DNA from: a virus | IMG/VR virus record: IMGVR_UViG_3300050006_001381 | Span: 1-51,841 of that record | Reading direction: 5' to 3' (one strand) | Length of the DNA stretch: 51,841 nucleotides | Part shown: positions 1-7,594 of the stretch, piece after piece | How the letters are laid out: each line of letters begins with the position of its first letter | Numbering within the stretch: position 1 is the stretch's first letter | Translations under genes and position numbers: made by a program | Notes under the pieces: generated by a model | The model's input: the letters and a program-made list of their open reading frames with translations, nothing else | Database searches by the model: none | What the model was told of the DNA's origin: nothing

Positions 1-1751
1 AGAACGCCCTGGACGTTGTTCAGGCCGATCTGCGACTGCATCCCGTTCGTGGGATCAGCGCCGCCACCCTGCTGCGGCTGCCCGCCGCCCTGTTGGGGCT
101 GGCCGCCCTGTTGGGGCTGCTGGCCACCCTGTTGGGGCTGGCCACCCTGTCCCTCGGCCCCCGGCTGGCCACCACCAGGGGGCTGCTGTCCGGGCTGCTG
201 CTGAGCCTCGGCCTGGGCCTGCTGCTGGAGCTTCTGGGCCCTCACCCCATACTTCGTCTGGACGAGCATGGCCTCACCGGCCGCCTCGGCGTTGGCCTTC
301 TGTGCCTCCTTGACGAAAGCGGCCCGGTGCTTGGCCTCCTCGCGCAGGCCGTCCTGCTCGTCGTCGACGTCGTAGTCGCGGGAGGTCAGCAGGGTCTTGT
401 CCGAGAGCTTGCCGGCCATGTTGAGCTGGAAGTCGAAGGCGGCCCTCTGCAGGTCGTCCGCCATCTTGAAGGGGGCCATCGTCGCGGTGGCTTCCTCCCA
501 CCGCATGAACAGGCCGATGCGCTTCACGACGAAGCGGATGAGCCCGTAGATGTCCTCGCGGGTGCGGAGGAACTCGTTCTCGAGCATCCGCATCGACACG
601 GAGCTCCCCGAGTACGACAGCCCGCCGAAGATGAACTCCTGCGGGGCGCCCATGCCAGCGACCACATGCTGGGCCCAGACCTTGATCTCCTCGTGCATCG
701 CCAGCGAACGCGCGTCGCCACCGATGTTCTGGAAGCCCAGGGGCAGAGGCATCACCGCCATGTAGTTGGGGTCCTGCTTCCAGGTGGAGATCTCCCCCTT
801 GACGAACTCCTGCCAGTTGCCGATCGACACGTTGGAGTAGGGGTCCGACGTCGTGGAGCCCGGCTGCGGGAAGAGCACGCGGAAGGGGACGATGTGCCCC
901 ATCGCGATGGCCTCCTGACTCTTCTTCAGGATCGTCATGTAGAAGACGTCCTTGAGAACAGGCAGCAGGCGGGGCACGCCCAGCCCGGTGTCCAGGTGGG
1001 AGATGGACGACCGGCGGTAGTGGTACAGGTTGTCGGGGGCCAGGACGATGGCGCGGCGCTTGCGCATCGCCTCGATGAAGGTCTGCGGGGTCTTGGCGAC
1101 GACGTGCCGCTTGCCCATCGTGATGGCGTTCTTCAGCCGCCGCGGCATCTTGTAGTAGTAGCGCCGCTCCTGCGTGATCGGGTTGTAGTCCACGCTCACG
1201 CTCTCCGGATCCCACCGGATGAGCTTGATGCCCTTGGCGTCTTGGATCTGCCTGTCCTCGGCCTTGGCGTCGTCCTCGTTCCCGCACTTCTTGCAGGACA
1301 TGCGGAAGGCGAAGTTGGCCATGCGGAACTTGGCGTTGTCGGCCTTGATCTCGGCCTTGCAGTGGCGACAGGTCAGCCACTTGATGAAGGGGAAGAACAC
1401 CGAGATGAAGGCGTTGCCGTAGCACTCCTTGTCCAGGTTCGCCTCGACCAGGAACGACTTGACCCTCAGGTCGTCGATCAGCAGGTCCTCCCACTTCTTC
1501 TTCAGGCCCTTCTCAGTCGCCTCGAACAGGATGTCGGTGATGGGGTACAGCGCCATCTTGTAGATGACGGAGCTCACCAGGGGGTTGGTCAGCGTGTAGT
1601 AGCGGCAGTACTTGAAGAGGTCCTGCACCGTGTTGGGCAGGTAGGTGCCGGCGACATCGAAGAACGGGGAGGGGTACCGCAGGGAGTTCCCGCGATTGGA
1701 CTGCTCCCGGCTGTCGAACTGGACGCCTGCGGCTGTGAGCGAGTCGGCCAA
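1..1751 (-). CDS. Phage portal protein, C-terminus cut by window edge
   Basis: The frame is open from a TTG at 1751 to the left edge, about 583 residues; GGAG sits 5 bases before the TTG and the upstream gene's TAG is just ahead. The N-terminal half reads like a portal (phrases such as LPNTVQDLFKYCRYYTLTNP, SSISHLDTGLGVPRLLPV and GAPQEFIFGGLSYSGSSV), the dodecameric ring at the capsid vertex through which DNA is packaged. Residues 128-156 carry two CxxC pairs (C128/C131 and C153/C156), a zinc-ribbon-like insertion. The C-terminal ~60 visible residues are Gln/Gly/Pro-rich repeats. GC-rich third positions support this frame over the longer arginine-rich shadow frames on both strands. Portal identity rests on recognised sequence style and the head-module context, not on a search. 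Confidence 0.82.
   Translation of the reverse strand, partial: MADSLTAAGVQFDSREQSNRGNSLRYPSPFFDVAGTYLPNTVQDLFKYCRYYTLTNPLVSSVIYKMALYPITDILFEATEKGLKKKWEDLLIDDLRVKSFLVEANLDKECYGNAFISVFFPFIKWLTCRHCKAEIKADNAKFRMANFAFRMSCKKCGNEDDAKAEDRQIQDAKGIKLIRWDPESVSVDYNPITQERRYYYKMPRRLKNAITMGKRHVVAKTPQTFIEAMRKRRAIVLAPDNLYHYRRSSISHLDTGLGVPRLLPVLKDVFYMTILKKSQEAIAMGHIVPFRVLFPQPGSTTSDPYSNVSIGNWQEFVKGEISTWKQDPNYMAVMPLPLGFQNIGGDARSLAMHEEIKVWAQHVVAGMGAPQEFIFGGLSYSGSSVSMRMLENEFLRTREDIYGLIRFVVKRIGLFMRWEEATATMAPFKMADDLQRAAFDFQLNMAGKLSDKTLLTSRDYDVDDEQDGLREEAKHRAAFVKEAQKANAEAAGEAMLVQTKYGVRAQKLQQQAQAEAQQQPGQQPPGGGQPGAEGQGGQPQQGGQQPQQGGQPQQGGGQPQQGGGADPTNGMQSQIGLNNVQGV
62..152. repeat. Short tandem repeats coding a Gln/Gly/Pro-rich portal tail
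   Basis: Imperfect repeats of about 19-22 bases containing CCCTGTTGGGGCTG lie inside the portal gene and encode repeated GGQPQQGG-like units on the minus strand. Such repeats expand and contract easily, so copy number may vary between isolates or be mis-assembled. Confidence 0.75.
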
Positions 1752-1763
1752 TCTGGCTCCGAG

Positions 1764-2471
1764 CTAGAGCTGGGCCGGCGCTTCCCTGATGAGCGCCAGC
1801 TGCTGTTGCAGCTGCGAGTCTCGCATCTCCACGTACCGCTTCGCAACGTGGAGCTTGGCCACCTGGATGTCCACCCCGGTCTCCTCCAGGGGACGCTTGC
1901 CGTCATAGGCCTTGAAGGCCCTGCCCACCTCAGGATCCTGCCGCACCAGGCTCCTGGCGAAGGACAGGGGCCCCGGGCAGTGCCAGACGGAGTCCTCGTG
2001 GAAGACGGCGGCGACGTACCGCGGCACGTCCAGCTTGAACCGCTCCTTGCGGACCAGCCCCATGATCCGCGCGCCGTTCCACAGCTGCTCGAGCGAGCAT
2101 CGCTGCATGCGGTCGAACATGGGGATGTTGTTGTTGATCGCCTGGACGACCTTCTCGAAGACCTCCCACCTGCTCCACGCCCGATCGGAGCGGTGCAGGG
2201 TCCGCATCGCCTCGATCTTGTTGAAGTTCAGCTCGGAGATGGTGGAGCTGAAGCGGTGACGGATCTCGCCCTTGATCGTGGCCCACTCCCAGTCGAAGTA
2301 CTGGGGCCCGAACAGCTTGAGCAGGAGGACGTCGAGCGCGAAGGGGTGGGCGTCGTGGTGCGCCAGGAAGGAGCGCAGACGGATCGCCTTCGTCCCCGCC
2401 TCTGGGGGAGGTGGAGGCCGTGTCCCCTTGAGCGCGTCGAGGTAGGCCTCCTCCGGGGAGGCGTCAGGCAC
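1764..2471 (-). CDS. Unknown protein between structural gene and portal
   Basis: A 235-residue product. The start chosen is GTG at 2471, four bases past the TAG of the upstream gene; longer readings enter an arginine/serine-rich shadow of that gene. The protein is mixed helical, with no signal peptide or membrane segment. A proline run (GTRPPPPPE) follows the N-terminus, and the C-terminal third is helical and Gln-rich (SQLQQQLALIREAP). It stops 12 bases before the portal start, so the two are probably cotranslated. I do not recognise the family. Position next to the portal suggests a head-assembly or neck role, but that is inference only. Confidence 0.72.
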   Translation of the reverse strand: MPDASPEEAYLDALKGTRPPPPPEAGTKAIRLRSFLAHHDAHPFALDVLLLKLFGPQYFDWEWATIKGEIRHRFSSTISELNFNKIEAMRTLHRSDRAWSRWEVFEKVVQAINNNIPMFDRMQRCSLEQLWNGARIMGLVRKERFKLDVPRYVAAVFHEDSVWHCPGPLSFARSLVRQDPEVGRAFKAYDGKRPLEETGVDIQVAKLHVAKRYVEMRDSQLQQQLALIREAPAQL

Positions 2472-2475
2472 CGGC

Positions 2476-3429
2476 CTACGCGGTGACGTTGACGATGAGC
2501 GCGGGGAACGACATCTGGTAGCCATCGATGACCACATCGCACTGCATGGTCCGGCCCGCCGTCGCAGCGTCGATGAGGGCGTCCCACGTGCCGTCGTGGT
2601 CGAAGAAGATGCGGAGCTCGGTGGCCGACGGCTGCTCATCGGGACCTTCCGAGGCGAGCTGGCGGTACGCGTTGGCGTTGAGGCCGCTCTTCAGCAGCCC
2701 CTCGACACCACGGAGACGGACAACTGCGGCCTTGCCCTTGCGGCTGCGGTCGGTGGCGCCGGCGAGCGCGGCGGCCGCGAAGCCCTCGAGCTGGGTGTGG
2801 ACGCCCGTGCCGTCCTCACCATCGAAGTCGATGGCGATGAGGCGGTTCGCGACGTCGTCGGCGAGCAGCGCCGCACGGAAGTCGAGAGCGCGGCTGTTGT
2901 TGCCCTCCTCACCGTCGTAGGTGAAGGTGAGGAGCTGGTCGTTCTCGGAGTCGGTGGTGATCGCGATGCTGGGCGGCGCGGCGCCGTGCTCCGCGTCGTG
3001 CGTCAGGGCCACCTTGATCTTGCTGTCGCCGGGGACCAGCGAGGTGAACCGGATCTTCGCGTTGGCCGCGGCGCCATCGTCCGTGAGGGTGTCGTACCCC
3101 AGGCCGCTGTCCAGGTTGAGCCCGGTGATGACGGCGACAGTGTCGTCCGCGTCATCTCCGTCGCTGTCGTTGATCCCCTCCATCCCTACCTGCCCCGCTG
3201 GTGCGGAGCCGACGTCGCCCACGGAGAACGAGGGATCGTTCGGGCCGGTGTCCGCCGCGTTCATGAAGCGGACCTCGTGGATCTGCGGCATGCCGGTACG
3301 GGCCTCAAGCGCCGTGAAGGCGTCGTCGACATCGTCGCGGACATCCTTGACCTCGGACGCCAGGCCGTGGCCCCGCAGGAGGTGGGCACGCTTGGCGTTG
3401 CGCTTACCGAAGCTGAGGCTGTCTCCCAT
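2476..3429 (-). CDS. Probable virion structural protein
   Basis: A 317-residue acidic protein starting at ATG 3429 behind AGGAGAAGGACTC. After about 50 helical residues it becomes beta-rich. The middle (AKIRFTSLVPGDSKIKVAL, then TDSENDQLLTFTYDGEEGN) has the layout of a module also seen in the 1524-residue baseplate-region protein at 32251-36825: a short strand, a G-x-x-G-N/D-x-I-x-V turn, strands, then a helix. The C-terminus (TMQCDVVIDGYQMSFPALIV) is again beta-rich. It lies between a leader gene and the portal and is probably part of the virion. Which component it is cannot be said. Confidence 0.65.
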   Translation of the reverse strand: MGDSLSFGKRNAKRAHLLRGHGLASEVKDVRDDVDDAFTALEARTGMPQIHEVRFMNAADTGPNDPSFSVGDVGSAPAGQVGMEGINDSDGDDADDTVAVITGLNLDSGLGYDTLTDDGAAANAKIRFTSLVPGDSKIKVALTHDAEHGAAPPSIAITTDSENDQLLTFTYDGEEGNNSRALDFRAALLADDVANRLIAIDFDGEDGTGVHTQLEGFAAAALAGATDRSRKGKAAVVRLRGVEGLLKSGLNANAYRQLASEGPDEQPSATELRIFFDHDGTWDALIDAATAGRTMQCDVVIDGYQMSFPALIVNVTA

Positions 3430-3444
3430 GAGTCCTTCTCCTAT

Positions 3445-4503
3445 CTATGCGGGCGGGTGGTCGTAGTCACGCGCCATCCGCATGAGCATTGTCTTGATCG
3501 GCGCTGGCATCGACTTGAACACGGCGACGGGGTTTTTGGCAAACCCCGTCACCATGTCATCGGGGAAATGCTGCTTCATCTGAGGCAGCTTGTCGCGAGC
3601 CATTGTCGCAAGCTCCACGCCGGTGACCCGGTCGATGCCGTCGGTGTGGACGAAGTCCTCCGAGGCGACCTTGTCGAACGTCGACCACCAGGGGTCCGGG
3701 ACCTCGCCGTCCCAGTGCCTGTCGAGCCCCAGGGCGACATCCATGTGCACGACCGCCTCGACGAAGGCGTCGGGGGTCAGGGAGGCCTGCTTGTCCAGCA
3801 GGAGGTTGTAGGCTCCCGCCTCCTCCCGGTGGCCCATCAACCTCTCCCGGGTGGCCATCATCAGGCCGAGGTCCTTGGAGTAGCTGTCGCCGGCATACCG
3901 GGCGAGCTCGGAGGAGGTGTCCACGCCCAGAGCGGTGGCGCGCTTGTCGATCCCGACGGCGACGGTGCGCCGTTGGGAGGGGTGCATGTCCTGGTGGTTG
4001 TCGTCGAACCAGGTCGCGGCCTTCTCCACCTCGCCGAAGGTGTCCAGGGGGACGCCATCGACGCTGTGGCTGGGCTGGCGCACCTCGGGGGGCTCCGACA
4101 GGAAGACGGCCTCGTACACGGTGCTGTCGTGGAACCCCTCGAGCTCGGGCTCGTGGGCCGCAGCCTCCTTGGCCAAAGGCTCCGGAGGGGTCAGCTCCTG
4201 CTCCGCGCAGGCGATCAGCAGATTGTGCGCGGCGTGCTTGCGCATCTCCTCGGGCAGCACATGGCGGCGCTCGAGGAAGTACATCACCGACAGGGCGGTG
4301 TTGCCGGGGTCGACGTGCGCGAACTTGCGCCTCTTCTTGCCGTCACCACCGATCATCACCAGCGCAAACTCGTGATCATCCGCGTCCGCGGTGACCGGAC
4401 TCGCCTGCTTGATGAAGTCGGGAACGTCGCTGGGATCAGGCAGAAGCCCACGCAGGACATCGCCTGCGTGGTCGTCGTAGAGGTCCAAGACTGGGTGGCC
4501 CAC
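3445..4503 (-). CDS. First gene of the leftward head operon, unknown
   Basis: A 352-residue protein. GTG 4503 is chosen because GGAG lies 5 bases upstream and a good leftward promoter (-10 at 4527-4532) ends just ahead; the longer starts at 4560 and 4572 lie in or upstream of that promoter. An N-terminal segment (EFALVMIGGDGKKRRKFAHV followed by helical HVLPEEMRKHAAHNLLIACA) resembles a small region common in phage and bacterial proteins with a 'FAL...RR/KYP' then helix layout. The rest is helical, with a lysine-free acidic stretch near EPELEGFHDSTVYEAVF. Being first in the head operon fits a scaffold, protease or morphogenesis role, but no catalytic motif was found. Confidence 0.68.
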   Translation of the reverse strand: MGHPVLDLYDDHAGDVLRGLLPDPSDVPDFIKQASPVTADADDHEFALVMIGGDGKKRRKFAHVDPGNTALSVMYFLERRHVLPEEMRKHAAHNLLIACAEQELTPPEPLAKEAAAHEPELEGFHDSTVYEAVFLSEPPEVRQPSHSVDGVPLDTFGEVEKAATWFDDNHQDMHPSQRRTVAVGIDKRATALGVDTSSELARYAGDSYSKDLGLMMATRERLMGHREEAGAYNLLLDKQASLTPDAFVEAVVHMDVALGLDRHWDGEVPDPWWSTFDKVASEDFVHTDGIDRVTGVELATMARDKLPQMKQHFPDDMVTGFAKNPVAVFKSMPAPIKTMLMRMARDYDHPPA

Positions 4504-4526
4504 GCGCGCTCCTACGGTCGGGGGCC

Positions 4527-4556
4527 ATGATACGGCCACCGTTTTGCGGCCGTCAA
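4527..4556 (-). promoter_or_regulatory. Leftward sigma70-type promoter for head operon
   Basis: On the minus strand TTGACG (4551-4556) is followed by 18 bases and TATCAT (4527-4532), each five of six matches to consensus. The expected start near 4520 gives a short leader to the SD and GTG at 4503. Confidence 0.6.
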
Positions 4557-4584
4557 CCATCCTCAAGGGCAACAGGGAAGCCGG

Positions 4585-4590
4585 TATAAG
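4585..4590 (+). promoter_or_regulatory. Candidate rightward early promoter -10 box
   Basis: TATAAG lies 26 bases before the first rightward gene and would start transcription near 4597, just ahead of AAGGAGG. No convincing -35 is seen at 16-18 bases, so it may need an activator or be weak. Confidence 0.4.
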
Positions 4591-4615
4591 GACGATGCAC
4601 CAGAAGGAGGTTTAG

Positions 4616-5116
4616 TTGAGCTACAGCTCGAAGTTCCGGTCGCGCCCAAGCTGTTTCGGCACGGGGTACAACGACAAGGATCAGGAGTGCAGGAAGGAAT
4701 GTCCGTTCAGGGAGTCCTGCTACGAGAAGATGGACTGGGAGGAGGAGGAAGACGACTCGCCGGCGGCCCGCCGGCGGCGCCGTCATGGCAGGGAGAGGGG
4801 CCGAGGCAGCAAACGCAGGACGACCTCGGACGACCGGAGCAGGGACGACCTCCCCTATCCGCCGGACGAGCTGGTGGACGAGCTGCTTTACCTGGAAGAC
4901 GGGGAGCCTTGGCACCACCGACTCGGGTGGAACGCCTTGTCGGGCGGGATCAGCGCGATGGGCGGGGAGCTGTCGGAGTTCTTCCGGGTGTTCCGCTTCC
5001 AGCCGAAGGCGCGCGCGGCACCCCGGAGGCCGGAGCCCATGCAGCCGGAGCGCAAGGCGGGCAAGAAGGGGTGCGGCGACGGTGGATGCGACAGCGGTCA
5101 CGAGGACGACGAGTAG
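4616..5116 (+). CDS. Cys-rich, highly charged first early protein
   Basis: A 166-residue product starting at TTG 4616 with AAGGAGG five bases upstream, one of the best ribosome sites in the window. Near the N-terminus C13, C25, C29 and C35 (C-x11-C-x3-C-x5-C, within CFGTG...ECRKECPFRESC) could bind zinc or an iron-sulfur cluster. It is followed by an acidic then arginine-rich disordered region, a helical middle (PPDELVDELLYLEDGEPW) and a second Cys pair with an acidic tail (GCGDGGCDSGHEDDE). As the first gene of the early operon it may be a host-takeover or regulatory protein; that is inferred from position and composition. No family is recognised. Confidence 0.7.
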   Translation: MSYSSKFRSRPSCFGTGYNDKDQECRKECPFRESCYEKMDWEEEEDDSPAARRRRRHGRERGRGSKRRTTSDDRSRDDLPYPPDELVDELLYLEDGEPWHHRLGWNALSGGISAMGGELSEFFRVFRFQPKARAAPRRPEPMQPERKAGKKGCGDGGCDSGHEDDE

Positions 5117-5137
5117 GTCCCCCTACTTACGTCGTAA
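5112..5137. promoter_or_regulatory. Candidate operator: hairpin plus perfect palindrome
   Basis: A 6-bp inverted repeat (AGTAGG/CCTACT, 5112-5127) overlaps the previous stop codon. It shares one base with a perfect palindrome TTACG-T-CGTAA (5127-5137), which ends 3 bases before the ATG of the XRE regulator. The size and symmetry suit a dimeric helix-turn-helix protein, suggesting autoregulation. Confidence 0.45.
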
Positions 5138-5140
5138 CAC

Positions 5141-5551
5141 ATGGCGCACAGATCGTTCCGCGAGGTGAGGGAGGAGGCCGAGCTGTCCCGCACAGAGGCT
5201 GCGGGGCGGCTGGGGGTGTCCTACGAGTGGCTGCGGCAGGTGGAGGCGGGCAAGTCCATCCCCACGGTCGAGCTGCTGAGGCTCATGGCGAGCACATACC
5301 CCCTGGACAGGATGCAGGAGGACCGGGCCATGCTCGCGGCGCTGCGGATGCGTCGCAAGCTGCCGAAGATGGTCGAGTACGACAAGCTGCGTCGGGCCAT
5401 CCAGGACCAACGCCTGGGTGGTCTGGCCAGCTCCGTCACGGGAGAGGTGATGCGCGCGGTGGACGAGTGCGGGAAGCTGTCAAGCCGTCAGCTGCACGCG
5501 GAGATCAAGGACGCGGTGGAGTACTTCCTGTCGGGGTGGGAGTTCAGATGA
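5141..5551 (+). CDS. XRE-family helix-turn-helix regulator
   Basis: A 136-residue protein. Residues ~5-60 form a classic XRE helix-turn-helix (VREEAELSRTEAAGRLGVSY, then EWLRQVEAGKSIPTVELLRL), the fold of Cro/CI-type repressors that bind palindromic DNA as dimers. The C-terminal half is helical and basic, perhaps for dimerisation. ATG 5141 is the first possible start, because an in-frame TAA lies 6 bases upstream. There is no SD, so translation may be leaderless or deliberately weak. The palindrome directly upstream suggests it represses itself. It overlaps the helicase start by four bases (ATGA). Family assignment is firm; its targets are inferred. Confidence 0.85.
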   Translation: MAHRSFREVREEAELSRTEAAGRLGVSYEWLRQVEAGKSIPTVELLRLMASTYPLDRMQEDRAMLAALRMRRKLPKMVEYDKLRRAIQDQRLGGLASSVTGEVMRAVDECGKLSSRQLHAEIKDAVEYFLSGWEFR

Positions 5552-6936
5552 AGTTCGTACGGAAGAGCCCGGACGCCGGGTACTGGGGCAGGGAGCTGTG
5601 GCTCCCGAGAGCCCATGTCAACGAGGCGGCGATCCGCAACGGGCTGACCTTCGACCTGGAGGACGAGACCCAGATCATCGCCTACAAGGACGAGCGGGAC
5701 CACATCGTGGTGCCCAGGGAGACCTTCTCCGCGGACAAGCTGGAGCGGTTCGGGTTCCCCATCTACGACGTGCGAAGCAGGGACTATGAGGACATCTGGT
5801 TCCACGACAGGTTCGTGCCCAGGGATCCCATCCAGGAGGAGGCGTGGGAGGCGTTGTCCGTGGCGGACGGCGGGGTGCTCAACCTCGCCTGCGGCAGGGG
5901 CAAGTCCGGGCTGGCGCTCAAGAAGGGCGCCCAGCTCGGCGGCCCCATCCTGATCATCATCACCAACACGGGGACGGTGGAGGGGTGGTTGGAGGAGATC
6001 GAGAAGTTCCTGGGGATCCCCCCGCATCAGGTCGGGGTCATCAGGCAGTCGCAGTTCGAGTGGGACAGGCCGGTGGCCATCGCCACCATCCAGACGTTGT
6101 CCAAGAAGGTGGGCACGTGGCCGGGGTGGTTCCTACGGAGGTGGAAGCTGGTGATCCTGGACGAGGTGCACCACGCATCGGCGCGGACCTTCTCCAGGGC
6201 GCTGCCGCTGTTCTCGGGGGAGAGGCTGGGGCTGACGGCGACGGTGGAGAGGGAGGACGGGCTGGAGAGCCTGTACATGTTCCACATCGGGAAGGTGCTG
6301 TTCTCCGACCTGACGCAGGACCTGCCGGCGAAGATCCACTTCGTCCAGACCTCCTTCACCTGCGACATGGCCGACCCCGCCGTCCTGGACAAGGCCGGGC
6401 AGTTCAACATCGGCAAGTTCAGGTCGTGGCTGGGAGCGCATGCCGAGAGGAACGAGCTCATCGCCAAGCACGTGGGCAAGGCGCAGCGGGCCGGAAGGAA
6501 GGTGCTGGGGCTGTCGCACAGCGTGGGCCACGTGGAGGCGTTGGCGAAGCTGGTAGAAGGATCCGGGGTGATTCACGGCCAGATCGCCTACGACAAGAGG
6601 CTGCAGATCCTGCGGGACCACAGGGTGGTGTTCGCCACCCCCGGCTGCGCCGAGGAGGCCATGAACGACCCGGCCCTGGACACGATGATGTTCCTCACGC
6701 CGTACAAGGTGTGGCGCACGTTCCAGCAGGGGGTGGGCCGGATCCAGAGGCCCTACGAGGGGAAGAAGAAACCGCTGGTCACGCTGTTCGAGGATGTGAG
6801 GATGGGCCCCTGCAAGGGGCTGTGCAACAAGCTCAAAGGCAAGCTGAGGAGGAAGGGCTATGGCTACACCACCGTCCCTGCGCGACATCGCTCGCGACTG
6901 GAGAGGATGCACACAGTGCGGACTGAGCGAGGGTAG
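5548..6936 (+). CDS. Superfamily 2 DNA helicase (DEAH/XPB-UvsW-like)
   Basis: A 462-residue ATP-dependent helicase/translocase; the ATG overlaps the regulator's stop (ATGA) and has GGGAG five bases upstream. Visible motifs: Walker A LACGRGKSG (residues ~113-121), motif Ib region, DEVH box (205-208), motif III-like LGLTAT (227-232), and motif VI QQGVGRIQRP near the C-terminus. About 90 N-terminal residues precede the helicase core. This architecture is like T4 UvsW or XPB-type remodellers, which act on replication forks and recombination intermediates. The 3' end overlaps the uracil glycosylase gene by 77 bases in another frame. The open frame extends upstream to 4687 but that part is a shadow of the two preceding genes. 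Confidence 0.9.
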   Translation: MKFVRKSPDAGYWGRELWLPRAHVNEAAIRNGLTFDLEDETQIIAYKDERDHIVVPRETFSADKLERFGFPIYDVRSRDYEDIWFHDRFVPRDPIQEEAWEALSVADGGVLNLACGRGKSGLALKKGAQLGGPILIIITNTGTVEGWLEEIEKFLGIPPHQVGVIRQSQFEWDRPVAIATIQTLSKKVGTWPGWFLRRWKLVILDEVHHASARTFSRALPLFSGERLGLTATVEREDGLESLYMFHIGKVLFSDLTQDLPAKIHFVQTSFTCDMADPAVLDKAGQFNIGKFRSWLGAHAERNELIAKHVGKAQRAGRKVLGLSHSVGHVEALAKLVEGSGVIHGQIAYDKRLQILRDHRVVFATPGCAEEAMNDPALDTMMFLTPYKVWRTFQQGVGRIQRPYEGKKKPLVTLFEDVRMGPCKGLCNKLKGKLRRKGYGYTTVPARHRSRLERMHTVRTERG

Positions 6937-7594
6937 GAACCGGGTGGTCCTGGGCGCGGGCAGCAAGAAGGCCCGCGTGATGATCGTCTCGGAGGCGCCG
7001 GGCGATGAGGAGGACAAGTACGGATGGCCGTTCATCGGCCAGGCCGGGGACATCATCACGCAGCTGCTCCACGATGCGGGGCTGCTGGCGAGACAGCTCG
7101 ACCTGGAGGAGTACGACGACCTGAAGAAGGGGGAGCTCCCCGTCGACACGATGCTCGACGTGCGCAGGAACCTGTTCATCACGAACATGGTGGCGTGCCG
7201 TCCCCCGGACAACCGGGATCCGTCGGCGCCGGAGATGGAGGCGTGCTGGCCGAGGCTGGCAGCGCAGATCATGGCGGTCGACCCCGACCTGATCATCGCC
7301 TGCGGAAAGGTGGCGGCGACCTTCCTGGTCGGCAGGAACGTGGCGGTCACGGAGGATCACGGGACGATCTTCGACGCGAAGATGCCGGGACTGTTCCGGG
7401 ACTACACGGTGCCCACCATGGTCATCCTGCACCCGGCCTACCTGATGAGGAATGCGGACTACGGGCCGGGAGGCCCATGGGAAGGGACGTACAAGGACCT
7501 TGAAAAAGCCAGGGAGGTGTTGGACCTCCTCGGCCGAGCACACAGAGGAGCCGATGTCGCAAGCAGAGATCCAAGAGAAGCTGGAGGCGCTTGA
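6860..7594 (+). CDS. Family 4 uracil-DNA glycosylase (Fe-S type)
   Basis: A 244-residue enzyme that removes uracil from DNA. Four cysteines match the 4Fe-4S ligands of family 4 (C17 and C20 in CTQCGL, C113 in VACRPPDNRDPS, C129 in EACWPRL). Motif 1 is SEAPGDEEDKYGWPFIGQAG (44-63), and a His motif HPAYLM lies near the C-terminus. The usual first Gly of GEAPG is Ser here. The loop that defines the suicidal UdgX subgroup (KRRIH) is not seen. Compared with typical ~200-residue members there is an acidic insertion at ~80-100. It starts with GAGGAGG upstream inside the helicase gene, suggesting tightly coupled repair and fork processing. Confidence 0.88.
   Translation: MATPPSLRDIARDWRGCTQCGLSEGRNRVVLGAGSKKARVMIVSEAPGDEEDKYGWPFIGQAGDIITQLLHDAGLLARQLDLEEYDDLKKGELPVDTMLDVRRNLFITNMVACRPPDNRDPSAPEMEACWPRLAAQIMAVDPDLIIACGKVAATFLVGRNVAVTEDHGTIFDAKMPGLFRDYTVPTMVILHPAYLMRNADYGPGGPWEGTYKDLEKAREVLDLLGRAHRGADVASRDPREAGGA

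Noticed and set aside
62-152. Short repeats near the left edge as a CRISPR or origin
   Set aside because: They are in-frame codon repeats of the portal's Gln/Gly/Pro tail with no unique spacers.
274-1494. 406-codon leftward frame inside the portal gene
   Set aside because: Arg/Gly/Pro-rich composition of a shadow frame; the portal frame covers the same bases.
93-2486. Long rightward open frame over the portal and its neighbour
   Set aside because: Antisense shadow of high-GC coding DNA; the minus-strand frames show recognisable protein and ribosome sites.
2596-4530. 644-codon rightward frame
   Set aside because: Shadow of two leftward genes with SDs and a promoter.
4504-4572. Longer start (TTG 4572 or ATG 4560) for the first head gene
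   Set aside because: No properly spaced SD, and they lie in or upstream of the likely promoter; GTG 4503 has GGAG at ideal distance.
4687-5547. N-terminal extension of the helicase frame
   Set aside because: Overlaps two real genes in other frames; helicase has its own SD and ATGA start at 5548.
6860-7594. UdgX-type suicidal glycosylase
   Set aside because: The KRRIH-type loop is absent; motifs fit ordinary family 4.
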